Shown piece by piece: positions 46,827 through 58,672 of a stretch of 64,000 nucleotides of DNA. Both the position numbers and the translations under genes were made by a program. The notes beneath the pieces were generated by a model. The model saw only the letters and a program-made list of their open reading frames with translations, searched no databases and was not told the DNA's origin. The stretch's first letter is position 1; each line of letters starts with the position of its first letter. Origin of the DNA: Franzmannia pantelleriensis (GTDB lineage: Bacteria > Pseudomonadota > Gammaproteobacteria > Pseudomonadales > Halomonadaceae); NCBI RefSeq assembly GCF_900102875.1, contig NZ_FNGH01000005.1, forward strand, positions 62,001 through 126,000, given 5' to 3'.

Positions 46827-46863
46827 ATAAAATGGATTCCAGAACAAATCTCGCAGCAGTTGC

Positions 46864-46905
46864 CCAAGTGCCAAGTGCCAAGTGCCAAGTGCCAAGTGCC
46901 AAGTG
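46864..46905. repeat. Heptanucleotide tandem repeat CCAAGTG
   Basis: Six perfect copies of CCAAGTG begin 38 bases after the end of the coiled-coil gene. Confidence 0.92.
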
Positions 46906-48069
46906 ATAAATTGTTGCCTGAAAATTAAAATACACGGCAGAAGGCAGTTATTTTTTCATACTAGATATAAATTTTACTGAAAATATATAAACTGAACTTT
47001 AAGCACCTCAATTCTGATTGATCTTTCTATGGCGGCATAAAATTTCGCTTAGAATTAAAACCTAGATCCTAGCATTTAATTCAGATATTAGGTGGGGATA
47101 GACCACTACTAGCTTGGTTGCTTTCGAACACTCCTGTTCATGATTATAAATTGTTTAACAATGGATATTGTTCCGGATTAATAGCGTCAAAGCGAGTCTG
47201 ATGAAACGCATCAAAAATCAAAAATATTTCACTTTCAGTTGGGTGCGTATGAATGCAGGATGAATTTTTACAATTATTTTATAGACAACTATCAAACCAT
47301 GGTATCAGCCATCATAGTAAGACAAGATAGGTTTCAGCCCACATGTCATTAACCCATGGATCCGTTAGTATAATACGTGAATCTTTTCTAACTTCAGCGA
47401 TTATTAATTGAATAATAAAAAACTTACACTCGAAAAGCACAATATACATAATGGCCGATGACGGGAACACAGCGGATCAAACGTAATCAGCATCCCTAAA
47501 AACTGACTTCGTTGTCCTACGAGATGCTATTTTAAGAGTGCGCATTTACCAAATTATGACCATGGGCAACACGGTGGTTCTACCTCTCCATCCCCCAGAC
47601 TGAACTCTCAGCTCGATCCTAGTACGTGGGCAACACTCAACAGTATTCCGCCTGAAACTTGAGACCGCCCACCCGTACATAAACATGATTCGCATAGTCG
47701 ACATTGATGTCGCAACGAAAAATTTACACTATCATGGTAGTGAGTAAAAAAGGAGAAAAGGCATTCAGCTAAAAGCTATCTCGCGAGAAGCGACGTAACA
47801 CGCTGGTTTAATTTCCTTGCTATACAGTGGCCTAAAGGCCTGTGGCAGCGCTCGCCAACATGATGACTAGTTTACACATTAACATTCCTCCTCAATGTCA
47901 GTGCACACTTCAGAGCTATTTGATCTTGTCCAGCTTTCTCTCACATTTAAAAATTGAATAGACAACCGATCGACGCACTTATCTTGCCCACCAACAGCGG
48001 ACACCCCGTCAAACAGTACACTCAATGAGTGTGCCCCATGGGAAGGCAAGCAACGTCGATGAGAAGACC
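46906..48069. other. AT-rich stretch without a recognisable gene
   Basis: About 1.16 kb with many stops in all frames, no supported open frame, no tRNA-like fold and no long hairpin that I could find. It may be decayed DNA or may carry an untranslated function such as an origin. Confidence 0.6.
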
Positions 48070-49194
48070 AGTACCCGTTACTCCCAGCCTACAAGGACAA
48101 AGCCCTGTCACTCTCGGACCGTGTTGGTGCCAGTGCTGCCGCCCGCGAACTGAGTCTTCAACCAAGCCAGCTTCCCAATGAGGAGCCAAGGCTCAGTAAC
48201 CGAAGAGTTCCTAGGTCGCGAGCAGGCCTTAGCGGAAGAGATCGCGAGGCTCAAGTATCAGCTAGCTGAGAAGTCGGAAGAGCTTTAAATCGCAAAAAAA
48301 GCCGCGGTGTACTTCGCGAAAAGCCTGATGTGAAGTACGCCTTCATTGAGCAGTATTGTCAGGCCTGAAGGACAAGGCAAGGCCGCCCTCGCTCGGAGAC
48401 CGCCGCAGCGGCTACTACGCCTGGAGACTGCGGGGAGGTGAACCCTCTTCTCGCCGACGCCGGCAAGCGCTCACCGATCAGCGCGTGGCTCAGGCCTTCG
48501 CAGGGAAAGGGGCGCTTAGGCGTCCCCAGGCTGACCCATGACCTGAACGATGCTGGCATGGCCATCTGCCTCAATACCGTGGCTGCCAGCCTCCGGCGGC
48601 AAAACTTGCGGGTGAAAGCCGCGTGTAAGTTAAAGGCCACGACGAACTCACGGCATGGCCTGCCCGTCGCACCGAATCTGCTGGGACCAGGACTTCAACG
48701 CTACGGCGCCGAACCAGAAATGGGTCGGCGGCATCACTAACCTGGCGACTGGTGAGGGCTGGCTCTACCTGGCGGTGCTGATTGACCTGTATTCACGCAA
48801 TGTGATCGGCTGGGCGGTGAGTGAGCGCATGACCGCTGACCTAGTCGGCGACGCGCTTCAAATGGCGCAGTGGAGCCGCAAGATGCCCAAGGGCGTCATC
48901 GTGCATAGCGACCGTGGTAGCCAGTTTTGTTCGTCCCTGTACACGTCGTTGCTGACCCGGCACGACCTCCCGTACAGCATGAGTGCCAAGGGCAACTGTT
49001 TCGAAAATGCCTGCGCCGAGAGCTTCTTTCACAGCCTCGAGGTCGAAGCCATACACGGCGAGCGATTCACGACCAGAGAAGCCATGCGACGGCAAGTGTT
49101 CGAGTACATTGAGTTGGACTACAACCGGCAACGCCGGCACAGTGCGATCAGGATGATCAGCCCAGAGGCCTTCGAGGCTCGAATGATCGCTTAG
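48070..49194 (+). pseudogene. IS3-family transposase remnant near attR
   Basis: OrfA is degraded: YKDKALSLSDRVGASAAAREL (about 48085-48150), then after a disruption FLGREQALAEEIARLKYQLAEK with an in-frame TAA, and KKAAVYFAKSLM. OrfB begins near 48331 (KYAFIEQYCQ followed by a stop) and changes frame several times. Its last part is open and well preserved: first Asp region [30 protein letters not shown] with the second Asp, and [19 protein letters not shown] with Glu, ending [19 protein letters not shown]. In the first motif Gly replaces the usual catalytic Asp (GDIT to GGIT). The ends of the element could not be defined. Confidence 0.8.
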
Positions 49195-49279
49195 ACCAGT
49201 GTCCATCAATGCTGGGTAAGGTCATAGTTCTCATCTCCGCCGTACTTGATCAAGTGACGCTGGACAGCCTCTGCCTGGT

Positions 49280-49299
49280 GGGGAGTACAACGGGGAGTA
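49280..49299. repeat. GGGGAGTAC elements near attR (candidate integrase arm sites)
   Basis: GGGGAGTAC at 49280-49288 and GGGGAGTA at 49292-49299 repeat the elements found beside attL, with the same 12-base period. They lie about 75 bases inside attR. Confidence 0.6.
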
Positions 49300-49374
49300 A
49301 TCTAAGCATCCAACCCTGTAATCTATATATAATTCTTTAATTTTAAACGAATTTTTTCATTTAGTCGACATTAA

Positions 49375-49401
49375 GATCCAGAATATCGAGTGATGTCTAC
49401 G
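49375..49401. repeat. attR
   Basis: A 27-bp segment starting GATCCAGAATATCGAG, matching attL at 23 of 27 positions. It reads IQNIE followed by TGA in the yicC frame, so it holds what is probably the original 3' end of yicC. The putA stop codon lies 27 bases beyond it. Confidence 0.85.
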
Positions 49402-49427
49402 GACGCCGCTCCCCCACTGCCTTGGCG

Positions 49428-52400
49428 CTATACCGCCGTCGCCAGCAGGCTGGCGTTCCCTCCCGCGGCGGTGGTGTCGATGCACAGATGGCGCTCCACC
49501 ACGTAGCGTTCCGGCGCGATGGTCTGGGTCTCGAGGGGCACGATGGCGCCGTCGCGCTTGGCGAGCGCCATCCGTAGTTGACGCGTCCAGTCGCTGTCGC
49601 CGGCCGCGGCCACCGCGGCAATGCCGTTGAGGTCGAGCAGCGCCTCGGGCGAGACGCTGCCGTCGATGCCGGCCACTGGTGCCCCGGCATCGACCAGCAA
49701 CTTGACCGCCTGCTCGGCGCCCGTCGCTACCACCAGGGCCGCACAGCCTGCGCCCAGCGCCTGGGCGGCCTGGGCCACGGCGATATCCAGGGTTGGTCCC
49801 AGGCACAGCACCGGGCCCTTCGGGTACTGTGACAGCCGGTTGCTTTCCCCCGTCGGCCCCGGCAGCGTCTGCGGCGTCATGTCCAGCGCCGCCGTCTCGT
49901 TCAGCGCCCGGCGCACCACGCCGCCCTTGCCGGAGAGCGCCTTGCGCAGTACCTCGACGCGGTCGGGGCGCGCCGCCCAGTTGCGGGCATCCAGGCCGTC
50001 GAGGCGCGACTGGAGCTGTGCGTGGGTCACGGCCTGGCCCTGCGGCGCGTTATGGTGCTCGACCTTGGCAGTGCGCCGGAAGCGCGAGACGTAGAGCGGG
50101 CCGCCGGCCTTGGGCCCGGTGCCCGAGAGGCCCTCGCCGCCGAACGGCTGGGAGCCGACGATGGCGCCGATCTGGTTGCGGTTGACGTAGATGTTGCCGA
50201 CGTGGATGCGCTCGACGATCTGCTGCACCCGGTCGTCGATGCGGGTGTGCAGGCCAAAGGTCAGCCCGTAGCCGCGGTCGTTGATGGCGTCGACCACCTT
50301 GTCGATGTCGCGCGCCTTGAAGGTGGCCACGTGCAGTACCGGACCAAAAATCTCGCGCTCGAGGTCGGCGATGCCACCGACCTCGACCACCGCCGGGGTG
50401 ACGAAGGTGCCGGACTCCGGCACCGCCAGCGTCTTGAGTACCTTGCCGGCCTTTTCCTGCTCCGCCACATAGGCGCTGATATCGGCCTGGGCCTCGGCGT
50501 CGATCACCGGGGACACGTCGGTATCGGTGTGCCAGGGGTCGCCGATGGTGAGCGCGTCCATGGCGCCGTCGAGCATGGTCAGCAGCCGTTCACGGGCCTC
50601 CTCCTGCACATACAGCATCCTGAGTGCCGAACAGCGCTGACCGGCCGACTGGAAGGAGGAGATCAGGATGTCGCGCACCGCCTGCTCGGTCAGCGCCGTG
50701 GAGTCGACGATCATGGCATTCAGCCCGCCGGTCTCGGCGATCAGCACCGCATCCGGCCCGGCATGCTCGGCCAGCGCTTTATGGATGATCTGCGCGACCT
50801 CGGTCGAGCCGGTGAAGCACACCCCGGCGATCCGCGGGTCGCGGGTCAAGGGCCCGCCCACCGTCGGCCCGTCGCCGGGCAGCAGCTGCAGCGCCGCCTC
50901 CGGCAGGCCGGCCTCGCGCATCAGCTCGACGGCCCGGGCGGCAATCAGCGGCGTCTGCTCGGCGGGCTTGGCCAGCACGGCATTGCCGGCCGCCAAGGCC
51001 GCGGCGATCTGGCCGGTGAAGATGGCCAGTGGGAAGTTCCAGGGGCTGATGCAGACGAAGATGCCGCGGGCACTGCCGGGCGCCTCTTCCTCGAGGCGCT
51101 CGCCTTCGTTGGCATAAAAACGCAGGAAGTCCACCGCCTCGCGCACCTCGGCGATGCCGTCGAAGATCATCTTGCCGGCCTCGCGGGTGGCGATCACGGT
51201 CAGCTCGGCGATATGCGCTTCATAGAGATCGGCGGTACGCCGTAGCACCTCGGCGCGCTCCGCCGCGGGGCGCGCCGACCAGTCGCGGAAACCGTCCTCG
51301 GCGGCGTCGAGGGCGGCGCTCACTTCGCCCGCGGTCGCCTCATGCACCTGACCGACCACCCGTTTGCCGTCGGCAGGCGATATGGCATCCCGCGCCGCCC
51401 TCTGGGGCGCCGGGCTGCCCACCAGCATGGGGCCAGCCGTCCAGGTGGCGTCGGCAAAGGTGTCGCGTGCCTCGAGCAGCGGCAGGATCGAGGCGGGTTC
51501 GTTGATGCGATAGCCCTTGGAGTTCTGGCGCTCGGGAGCGAACAGCTCGCCGGGCTGGCGGATCAGCGGGCTCGACACCGCGTCGCCAAGCTGTTGATAC
51601 CCGTCAATGGGATCCTTTGACACCTCGCTGGGGGGAATCGAGCTATCTACTACCTGGTTGACGAAGGAGGAGTTGGCGCCGTTCTCCAGCAGGCGCCGCA
51701 CCAGGTAGGCCAGCAGGTCGCGGTGCGCCCCCACCGGCGCGTAGATACGGCAGTGCGTGCCTTCAGACTCCTTGACGATATGGTGCAGCGATTCGCCCAT
51801 GCCGTGCAGGCGCTGAAACTCGTAGCTCTCCTTGTCGTCACCGGCCATGGCCGCCACCGCGGCGCAGGTATGGGCGTTGTGGGTGGCGAACTGCGGATAG
51901 ATGCGGTCGCGCCGGTCGAGCAGCAGCTGCGCACAGGCCATGTAGCTGACATCGGTATTGACCTTGCGGGTGAAGACCGGAAAGGTCTTGACCCCCATCT
52001 CCTGGGAGAGCTTGATCTCGGTGTCCCAGTAGGCGCCCTTGACCAGGCGCACCATGATCTTGCGGTCGAAGCGCTCGGCCATGTCGTAGAGCGCCTCGAT
52101 GACCGGCGCGGCGCGGCGCCCGTAGGCCTGCACCACGACCCCGAAACCGTCCCATCCCGCCAGGCTGGGGTCGGCCATCAGCGCTTCGATCACGTCGAGG
52201 GACAGGTCCAGGCGATCCTGCTCCTCGGCATCGATATTGAACCCGATGTTGGCTTTGGCGGCCTGCTGCACCAGCTCCTTGGCGCGCGGCACCAGCTCCG
52301 CCATCACCGTGTCACGATGGGTGGTCTCATAGCGCGGATGCAGGGCCGAGAGCTTCACCGAGATGCCGGGGCTGCCGCGCACGTCGCCCTTGGCCTGCTT

Positions 52401-53099
52401 GGCAATGGCGGTGATCGCCTTGGCGTAGGCCTGGTGGTAGCGCAGCGCATCGTCGTCGGTACGCGCCGCCTCGCCCAGCATGTCGTAGGAGTAGGTGTAG
52501 CCCTGCTGCTCGAGCTCACGGGCATTCTTCATGCCCTCCTCGATGGTCTGGCCCAGCACGAACTGACGGCCGAGGATACGCATCGACTGGCCGACCGCTT
52601 TACGCACCACCGGCTCGCCCATGCGGCGCACCAGGCCACGCAGCGCTCGCGTCGGGCCCTTGGGATCGTCCTCCAGCACCTTGCCGGTCAGCAGCAGCGC
52701 CCAGGTCGAGGCGTTGACCATCGATGACGACGATTTGCCCAGGTGGGCGCCCCAGTCCGAGGGCTCGATCTTGTCGTGGATCAGATCGTCGATGGTCTCC
52801 GCGTCGGGCACACGCAGCAGCGCCTCAGCCAGGCACATCAGGCCCACGCCCTCGGTGGTCGATAGCCCGTACTCGGCGAGAAATGCCTCCATCATCGAAG
52901 GCTTCTTCTCCTTGCGCACCCGCGCCACGTAATTGGCACCGCTGGCGGCCACCTCGCGGCGGCCCTCCTCCGACAGCTTGATACACTGGATAAGCTCGCT
53001 CAGCACCGCGGCTTCATCGGCGTCATAGTTGCCGCGTATGCGTGCCCGAAGGTCTCCCGAATCGGTATGCCGATGACGCTTGACGTCGTTCATGCTCAA
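49428..53099 (-). CDS. putA: Bifunctional proline dehydrogenase / P5C dehydrogenase PutA
   Basis: 1223 residues that oxidise proline to glutamate in two steps. The N-terminal part (about 80-460) is the FAD-dependent proline dehydrogenase barrel, with ISVKLSALHPRYE, MVRLVKGAYWDTEIK, FATHNAHTCAAV and the flavin-site region RIYAPVGAHRDLLAYLVRRLLENGANSSF. The aldehyde dehydrogenase domain (about 540-1000) shows ISPWNFPLAIF, FTGSTEVAQI, ETGGLNAMIVDSTAL and the catalytic Cys in SAGQRCSALR. A C-terminal extension follows. There is no N-terminal ribbon-helix-helix domain, so it should not repress its own operon as E. coli PutA does. It lies 97 bases after putP. Confidence 0.96.
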   Translation of the reverse strand: MSMNDVKRHRHTDSGDLRARIRGNYDADEAAVLSELIQCIKLSEEGRREVAASGANYVARVRKEKKPSMMEAFLAEYGLSTTEGVGLMCLAEALLRVPDAETIDDLIHDKIEPSDWGAHLGKSSSSMVNASTWALLLTGKVLEDDPKGPTRALRGLVRRMGEPVVRKAVGQSMRILGRQFVLGQTIEEGMKNARELEQQGYTYSYDMLGEAARTDDDALRYHQAYAKAITAIAKQAKGDVRGSPGISVKLSALHPRYETTHRDTVMAELVPRAKELVQQAAKANIGFNIDAEEQDRLDLSLDVIEALMADPSLAGWDGFGVVVQAYGRRAAPVIEALYDMAERFDRKIMVRLVKGAYWDTEIKLSQEMGVKTFPVFTRKVNTDVSYMACAQLLLDRRDRIYPQFATHNAHTCAAVAAMAGDDKESYEFQRLHGMGESLHHIVKESEGTHCRIYAPVGAHRDLLAYLVRRLLENGANSSFVNQVVDSSIPPSEVSKDPIDGYQQLGDAVSSPLIRQPGELFAPERQNSKGYRINEPASILPLLEARDTFADATWTAGPMLVGSPAPQRAARDAISPADGKRVVGQVHEATAGEVSAALDAAEDGFRDWSARPAAERAEVLRRTADLYEAHIAELTVIATREAGKMIFDGIAEVREAVDFLRFYANEGERLEEEAPGSARGIFVCISPWNFPLAIFTGQIAAALAAGNAVLAKPAEQTPLIAARAVELMREAGLPEAALQLLPGDGPTVGGPLTRDPRIAGVCFTGSTEVAQIIHKALAEHAGPDAVLIAETGGLNAMIVDSTALTEQAVRDILISSFQSAGQRCSALRMLYVQEEARERLLTMLDGAMDALTIGDPWHTDTDVSPVIDAEAQADISAYVAEQEKAGKVLKTLAVPESGTFVTPAVVEVGGIADLEREIFGPVLHVATFKARDIDKVVDAINDRGYGLTFGLHTRIDDRVQQIVERIHVGNIYVNRNQIGAIVGSQPFGGEGLSGTGPKAGGPLYVSRFRRTAKVEHHNAPQGQAVTHAQLQSRLDGLDARNWAARPDRVEVLRKALSGKGGVVRRALNETAALDMTPQTLPGPTGESNRLSQYPKGPVLCLGPTLDIAVAQAAQALGAGCAALVVATGAEQAVKLLVDAGAPVAGIDGSVSPEALLDLNGIAAVAAAGDSDWTRQLRMALAKRDGAIVPLETQTIAPERYVVERHLCIDTTAAGGNASLLATAV

Positions 53100-53196
53100 T
53101 CGCTCCTTGCTACCCGAGACGTAGCATTAATGCGCCGCGCAGCCAGAGCTCCACCAGGAGCCCTGTCCTACGTCGAAGGCGTGCTGCTAGCGCTTG

Positions 53197-54687
53197 CTAG
53201 CGAGTAATGTGCTGATATTCACCGGCATCGGCCGTCACGCTGCTCACCACCACAATGGCCAGCATGGAAGCGATGAAGCCAGGAATAATCTCGTACACAC
53301 CGGGGCCACCCATGAACGCTCCGTTCCAGCCCAGGGTGATCCAGATCATGACGGTGGCGGCACCCACCACCATGCCGGCGATGGCACCCGCACCGTTGGT
53401 GCGTGGCCACATCAACGACATGATGATCAGCGGGCCGAACGCCGCGCCGAAGCCTGCCCAGGCGTTACTGACCAGCCCCAGTACCTGAGAGTCTTCGTCG
53501 GAGGCAATGATCGCGGCCACGATGCCCACCAGTACCACGCAGACACGTCCCACCGCCACGCACTGCTGCTCGTTTGCCTTCTTGTGCAGGAACAGCCGAT
53601 AGAAATCCTCGGTCAGCGATGACGACGACACCAGCAGTTGGCTGGAAATGGTGCTCATGATGGCGGCCAGCAGCGCGGCATAGAGGAAACCGGTGATCAG
53701 CGGATGGAACAGCAGGTCGGCCAGGATGATGAAGATGGTTTCCGGATCCTGAACGTCGAGTCCGTTACGGATCGCATAGGCGCGGCCGAAGATACCCAGG
53801 GAGACCGCACCGACCAGAGAGATAAGCATCCAGCTCATGCCGATGTTGCGGGCGATGGGTACGTCCTTCAGCGAGCGGATCGCCATGAAACGCACGATGA
53901 TGTGCGGCTGCCCAAAGTACCCCAGCCCCCAGGTGACCGCTGACAGCCAGCCGATGAAGGTCAGTCCCGAGGTCCAGGACAGCAGCGTGGGATCGACCTC
54001 ATTCAGGGTCTGCGACGCTTGGCCGAAACCACCACCGCCCTCGCCGAAAAGCACCACCGCCGGCATGATCACCAGCGCCAGCATCATGATGCAACCCTGC
54101 ACGAAGTCGGTCATGCTGACGGCCAGGAAGCCGCCGACGACGGTATAGATAAGCACCACGCCCAGCGTGATCATGACCCCCATGGCATAGTTGCTCATGT
54201 CACCGAAGTTGTAGATCCCGGAAAATGCGCTTTCAAACAGCTTGCCACCCGCCACCAGGCCCGAGGCGGTGTAGACCGCAAAGAAGATCACGATGACGAT
54301 CGCGGATACCGTCCTCAAAGAGAGTGCTCGCGTCGGAAAGCGGTTGGCCAGGAACGCCGGGATGGTAATCGCATTGCCGTAGTGAACGGTCTGTTCTCGC
54401 AGCCGGGGCGCCACCAGGGTCCAGTTGAAGAAGGCCCCCACCAACAGGCCGATGCCGATCCAGGCCGAGCCCAGTCCGGAGACGAACAAGGCACCGGGCA
54501 AGCCCAGCAGCAGCCAGCCGCTCATGTCCGAGGCACCGGCGGAGAGTGCCGCCACCTTGGGGCTGAGGCCCCGACCTCCGAGCATGTAATCCTCAGACGA
54601 AGCGGTCGCTTTGCGCATGGCATAAATGCCAATCGCGATCATCAGCGCGAAGTAGCCGAACAGACTTACCCAGACACCAGTGGCCAT
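53197..54687 (-). CDS. putP: Sodium/proline symporter
   Basis: About 496 residues from the ATG at 54687, preceded by AAGGGAG; an ATG six codons earlier overlaps that site. It has about twelve to thirteen membrane segments of the SSS family. Characteristic parts: SEDYMLGGRGLSPKVAALSAGASDMSGWLLLGLPG near the N terminus, TIPAFLANRFP and the sodium-site helix around LLAAIMSTISSQLLVSSSSLTEDFY. It imports proline for PutA, and in halophiles also as an osmolyte. It is transcribed together with putA. Confidence 0.95.
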   Translation of the reverse strand: MATGVWVSLFGYFALMIAIGIYAMRKATASSEDYMLGGRGLSPKVAALSAGASDMSGWLLLGLPGALFVSGLGSAWIGIGLLVGAFFNWTLVAPRLREQTVHYGNAITIPAFLANRFPTRALSLRTVSAIVIVIFFAVYTASGLVAGGKLFESAFSGIYNFGDMSNYAMGVMITLGVVLIYTVVGGFLAVSMTDFVQGCIMMLALVIMPAVVLFGEGGGGFGQASQTLNEVDPTLLSWTSGLTFIGWLSAVTWGLGYFGQPHIIVRFMAIRSLKDVPIARNIGMSWMLISLVGAVSLGIFGRAYAIRNGLDVQDPETIFIILADLLFHPLITGFLYAALLAAIMSTISSQLLVSSSSLTEDFYRLFLHKKANEQQCVAVGRVCVVLVGIVAAIIASDEDSQVLGLVSNAWAGFGAAFGPLIIMSLMWPRTNGAGAIAGMVVGAATVMIWITLGWNGAFMGGPGVYEIIPGFIASMLAIVVVSSVTADAGEYQHITR

Positions 54688-54786
54688 GGACGTTCTCCCT
54701 TTCATCAGGATAGGACCGGCTCTGTCGGGTCAGCCTTTTCATCCCTGCAGAATCCGGCTGTGGCACGCTTTGTTACTTTAAGATGA

Positions 54787-55596
<810 letters not shown>

Positions 55597-55682
55597 ACTC
55601 TTCTGTCCTCCATAGCATCGAATGGCCAAGTTGGCCGTTCTTTCGCCATTTTTTGTCCTACATCGAAGTCAGGTACCTGCAC

Positions 55683-55937
55683 ATGGCGCGAGTCACCGTT
55701 GAAGATTGTCTCGAGAACGTCGAAAACCGGTTCAAGCTGGTGATGATCTCCACCCAGCGCGCCCGCCAGCTGGCCCGCGGTTCACGCGATGCTCTGCTGC
55801 CTTGGGAGAATGACAAGCCCACCGTGATGGCGCTGCGCGAAATTGCCGCCGGCAAGATCGACGAGAACGTGCTCGACGAGCCGGTGGAAGCCGCCCCGGT
55901 ACGGGTGCGTCGTGAGCCGGAAATGGGTGAAGAGTGA
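55683..55937 (+). CDS. rpoZ: RNA polymerase omega subunit
   Basis: 84 residues from [17 protein letters not shown], which is the family's normal start; an ATG ten codons earlier is not needed. Conserved: [39 protein letters not shown] (residues about 18-56). It helps assemble RNA polymerase and contributes to a ppGpp-binding site. It stands between gmk and spoT. Confidence 0.95.
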   Translation: MARVTVEDCLENVENRFKLVMISTQRARQLARGSRDALLPWENDKPTVMALREIAAGKIDENVLDEPVEAAPVRVRREPEMGEE

Positions 55938-55968
55938 TTCATTGACCACCCGGGGATAGGCGCGCTGC

Positions 55969-58101
55969 ATGTTCACCATCGATGACCTGGCCGACCGCCT
56001 CGGCGGCTATCTTCCCCCTGAAGAGATCTGCCAGGTCAAGCGTGCCTTCTACTACGCCGAACAGGCCCATGACGGCCAGCGGCGGCGCTCCGGTGAGCCC
56101 TATGTTACCCACCCGCTCGCCGTAGCCAATATTCTCGCCAACATGCACATGGACCATCAGAGCCTGATGGCGGCCATGCTGCACGACGTGATCGAGGACA
56201 CCGGTGTCTCCAAGGAGGCACTCGGCGAGCAGTTCGGCGAAGCGGTAGCCGAGCTGGTCGACGGCGTCTCCAAGCTGACCCAGATCACCTTCGAAGACAA
56301 GGCGGTCGCCCAGGCCGAGAACTTCCAGAAGATGGTGCTGGCGATGTCGCGGGATATCCGCGTGATCATCGTCAAGCTCGCCGACCGGCTGCACAACATG
56401 CGCACCCTGGGCGCCCTGCGCCCCGACAAGAAGCGCCGCATCGCCCGCGAGACGCTAGAGATCTACGCCCGCATCGCCAGCCGACTGGGCATCAACACCA
56501 TCCGCGTCGAGCTCGAGGACCTCTCCTTCCAGGCGCTGCACCCGATGCGCTCGGAGCGCATCAAGCGTGCCGTCAGCAAGGCCCGCGGCCACCGCCGCTC
56601 GACCATTCGCCAGGTCCAGAGCAGCCTGCAAAAGTGCCTCGACGACGACGGCCTGCCGGGCACCGTGATCGGCCGCCAGAAGCACTTGCTATCGATCTAC
56701 AAGAAGATGCGCGACCAGCGTAAGTCCTTCGCCGAGATCATGGACGTGTTCGGCTTCCGCATCATCACCGACGATGTCGACAGCTGCTATCGCATCCTCG
56801 GTGCGGTGCACAACCTCTACAAGCCGGTGCCGGGCCGCTTCAAGGACTATATTGCCATCCCCAAGGCCAACGGCTACCAGAGCCTGCATACCACCCTGTT
56901 CGGCAGCGGCGGGATGCCCATCGAGGTGCAGATCCGCACCCGTGAGATGGAGGCCATGGCCAACAACGGCATCGCCGCCCACTGGCTCTACAAGGCCGGC
57001 CAGACCAAGCGGCCGATCGCCGCGGGCAGTCACGCCCGGGCCCGCGAGTGGGTGCGAGGCCTGCTCGAGATGCAGCGCCACGCCGGCAACCCGCTGGAGT
57101 TCATCGAGCACGTCAAGAACGACCTGTTCCCCGACGATATCTACGTGTTTACCCCCAAGGGCGACATCATGGAGCTGCCCCAGGGCGCCACGGTGATCGA
57201 CTTCGCCTACAGCGTACACACCGATATCGGCAACAGCTGCATCGCGTGTCGCATCGACCGCCACCTGGCGCCGCTGTCGAGCCGCCTGGAGAGTGGCCAG
57301 ACCCTGGAGATCATCACCGCCCCGGGTGCGCGACCCAATACCACCTGGCTGTCGTTCGTGATCACCGCCAAGGCACGCTCGGCGATCCGCCACGCCCTCA
57401 AGCACCAGCAGCACACCGAGTCGGTGCAGCTCGGCCGCCGGCTGCTCAACAAGGCCCTGGCGGATTTCGAGACCAGCCTCGAAGAGCTTCCCGAGGGGCA
57501 TCTCGCTGCGCATCTCGACGAGCTCGGCGTCAAGCAGCAGGATGAGTTGCTGGAGTCGATCGGCCTGGGCACGCGTATGGCCTATGCGGTAGCGCGCCGG
57601 CTTGCCGAGGCACTGCAGGACGCGCCCGAAGCGCGCGGCCAACGCAGCGACACGCATGGGCCGATCATGATCAGCGGTGCCGAGGGCATGGTGATCAACT
57701 TCGCCCGCTGCTGCCATCCGCTGCCGGGCGACCCGGTAATCGGGCACACCTCGGTGGGCAAGGGCATCGTGGTGCACCGCGCCGAGTGTCGTAACCTCGA
57801 CGACCTGCGCAGCGACCCGGAAAAGCTGTTTGCTCTGGAGTGGTCCGAGAACCAGGAGGCCGACTTCCCGGTGGCGCTGCGCATTCAAGTCGAGAGCCGC
57901 CGCGGGCTGGTCGCCGAGCTGGCCGGCCTGGTGACCGATGCCGATGCCAATATCGAACGCATTGGCATCGAGGAGCGCGACGCGCGGCTATCGATCGTGA
58001 ACCTGACACTCGCCGTACGCGACCGAGTGCATCTGGCGCGGATCATCAAGCGCATCCGCAACCTGCCCCACGTCGGCAAGATTCAGCGCGCCACCAATTG
58101 A
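55969..58101 (+). CDS. spoT: (p)ppGpp synthetase/hydrolase SpoT
   Basis: 710 residues, the bifunctional stringent-response enzyme. Domains in order: an HD hydrolase with [12 protein letters not shown] and [12 protein letters not shown] (about 40-90), a synthetase region with [26 protein letters not shown] and [15 protein letters not shown] (about 120-320), a TGS domain [30 protein letters not shown], a helical and conserved-Cys region [17 protein letters not shown], and a C-terminal ACT domain. The intact HD motif supports SpoT rather than RelA. A strong terminator follows. Confidence 0.96.
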   Translation: MFTIDDLADRLGGYLPPEEICQVKRAFYYAEQAHDGQRRRSGEPYVTHPLAVANILANMHMDHQSLMAAMLHDVIEDTGVSKEALGEQFGEAVAELVDGVSKLTQITFEDKAVAQAENFQKMVLAMSRDIRVIIVKLADRLHNMRTLGALRPDKKRRIARETLEIYARIASRLGINTIRVELEDLSFQALHPMRSERIKRAVSKARGHRRSTIRQVQSSLQKCLDDDGLPGTVIGRQKHLLSIYKKMRDQRKSFAEIMDVFGFRIITDDVDSCYRILGAVHNLYKPVPGRFKDYIAIPKANGYQSLHTTLFGSGGMPIEVQIRTREMEAMANNGIAAHWLYKAGQTKRPIAAGSHARAREWVRGLLEMQRHAGNPLEFIEHVKNDLFPDDIYVFTPKGDIMELPQGATVIDFAYSVHTDIGNSCIACRIDRHLAPLSSRLESGQTLEIITAPGARPNTTWLSFVITAKARSAIRHALKHQQHTESVQLGRRLLNKALADFETSLEELPEGHLAAHLDELGVKQQDELLESIGLGTRMAYAVARRLAEALQDAPEARGQRSDTHGPIMISGAEGMVINFARCCHPLPGDPVIGHTSVGKGIVVHRAECRNLDDLRSDPEKLFALEWSENQEADFPVALRIQVESRRGLVAELAGLVTDADANIERIGIEERDARLSIVNLTLAVRDRVHLARIIKRIRNLPHVGKIQRATN

Positions 58102-58112
58102 GCACGCCCCTA

Positions 58113-58142
58113 GGCCCCGCTGCGGCGAGCCGCAGCGGGGCC
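58113..58142 (+). terminator. Terminator after spoT
   Basis: A near-perfect GC-rich stem (GGCCCCGCTGCGGC paired with GCCGCAGCGGGGCC) separates spoT from ridA. It is very stable, though the T run after it is weak. Confidence 0.75.
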
Positions 58143-58201
58143 GACGTTGTTACATTACATTCATCACAATGCACCATAGCGCACTACGCGAGGGAGACAT
58201 C

Positions 58202-58591
58202 ATGAGCAACAAGGCCGTGATCAACACCGACAAGGCACCCGCCGCCATCGGCCCCTATTCCCAGGCCATCAAGGCCGGCAACACCGTCTACCTGTCTGGG
58301 CAGATACCTCTCGACCCCGCCACCATGGCGCTGGTTTCCGAAGACTTCGAAGCCCAGGCCCGCCAGGTTTTCAGCAATCTCCAAGCGGTCTGTGAAGAGG
58401 CGGCTGGCACCCTGGCCGACGTGGTCAAGATCAACCTATACCTGGTCGATCTCGACAACTTCGCCATCGTCAACAAGGTCATGGAGGAGTTCTTCGACGC
58501 GCCCTTCCCGGCACGCGCCGCGGTGGGCGTCAAGGCGCTGCCCAAGGGCAGTCAGGTCGAAGCCGAAGCGGTGATGGTGATCGGCGACTGA
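58202..58591 (+). CDS. ridA: RidA-family enamine/imine deaminase
   Basis: 129 residues from [21 protein letters not shown] after GGGAGA. It hydrolyses reactive 2-aminoacrylate formed by PLP enzymes. Conserved: [25 protein letters not shown] at the start, the Arg of [24 protein letters not shown] near the end (Arg is essential for the activity), and the terminal Glu region. It follows spoT, the usual position. Confidence 0.95.
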   Translation: MSNKAVINTDKAPAAIGPYSQAIKAGNTVYLSGQIPLDPATMALVSEDFEAQARQVFSNLQAVCEEAAGTLADVVKINLYLVDLDNFAIVNKVMEEFFDAPFPARAAVGVKALPKGSQVEAEAVMVIGD

Positions 58592-58672
58592 GGTCGTTTT
58601 CCTGCTAATCGTTTCTGACGTAAACTCGCTTAACAAGGCGAATGAATTCAGGGACGAACGCAGGAAAAGCAC

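Noticed and set aside
48331-49194. Functional IS3 transposase
   Set aside because: The last 180 codons are open, but orfA and the start of orfB contain stops and frame changes, and a catalytic Asp is replaced.
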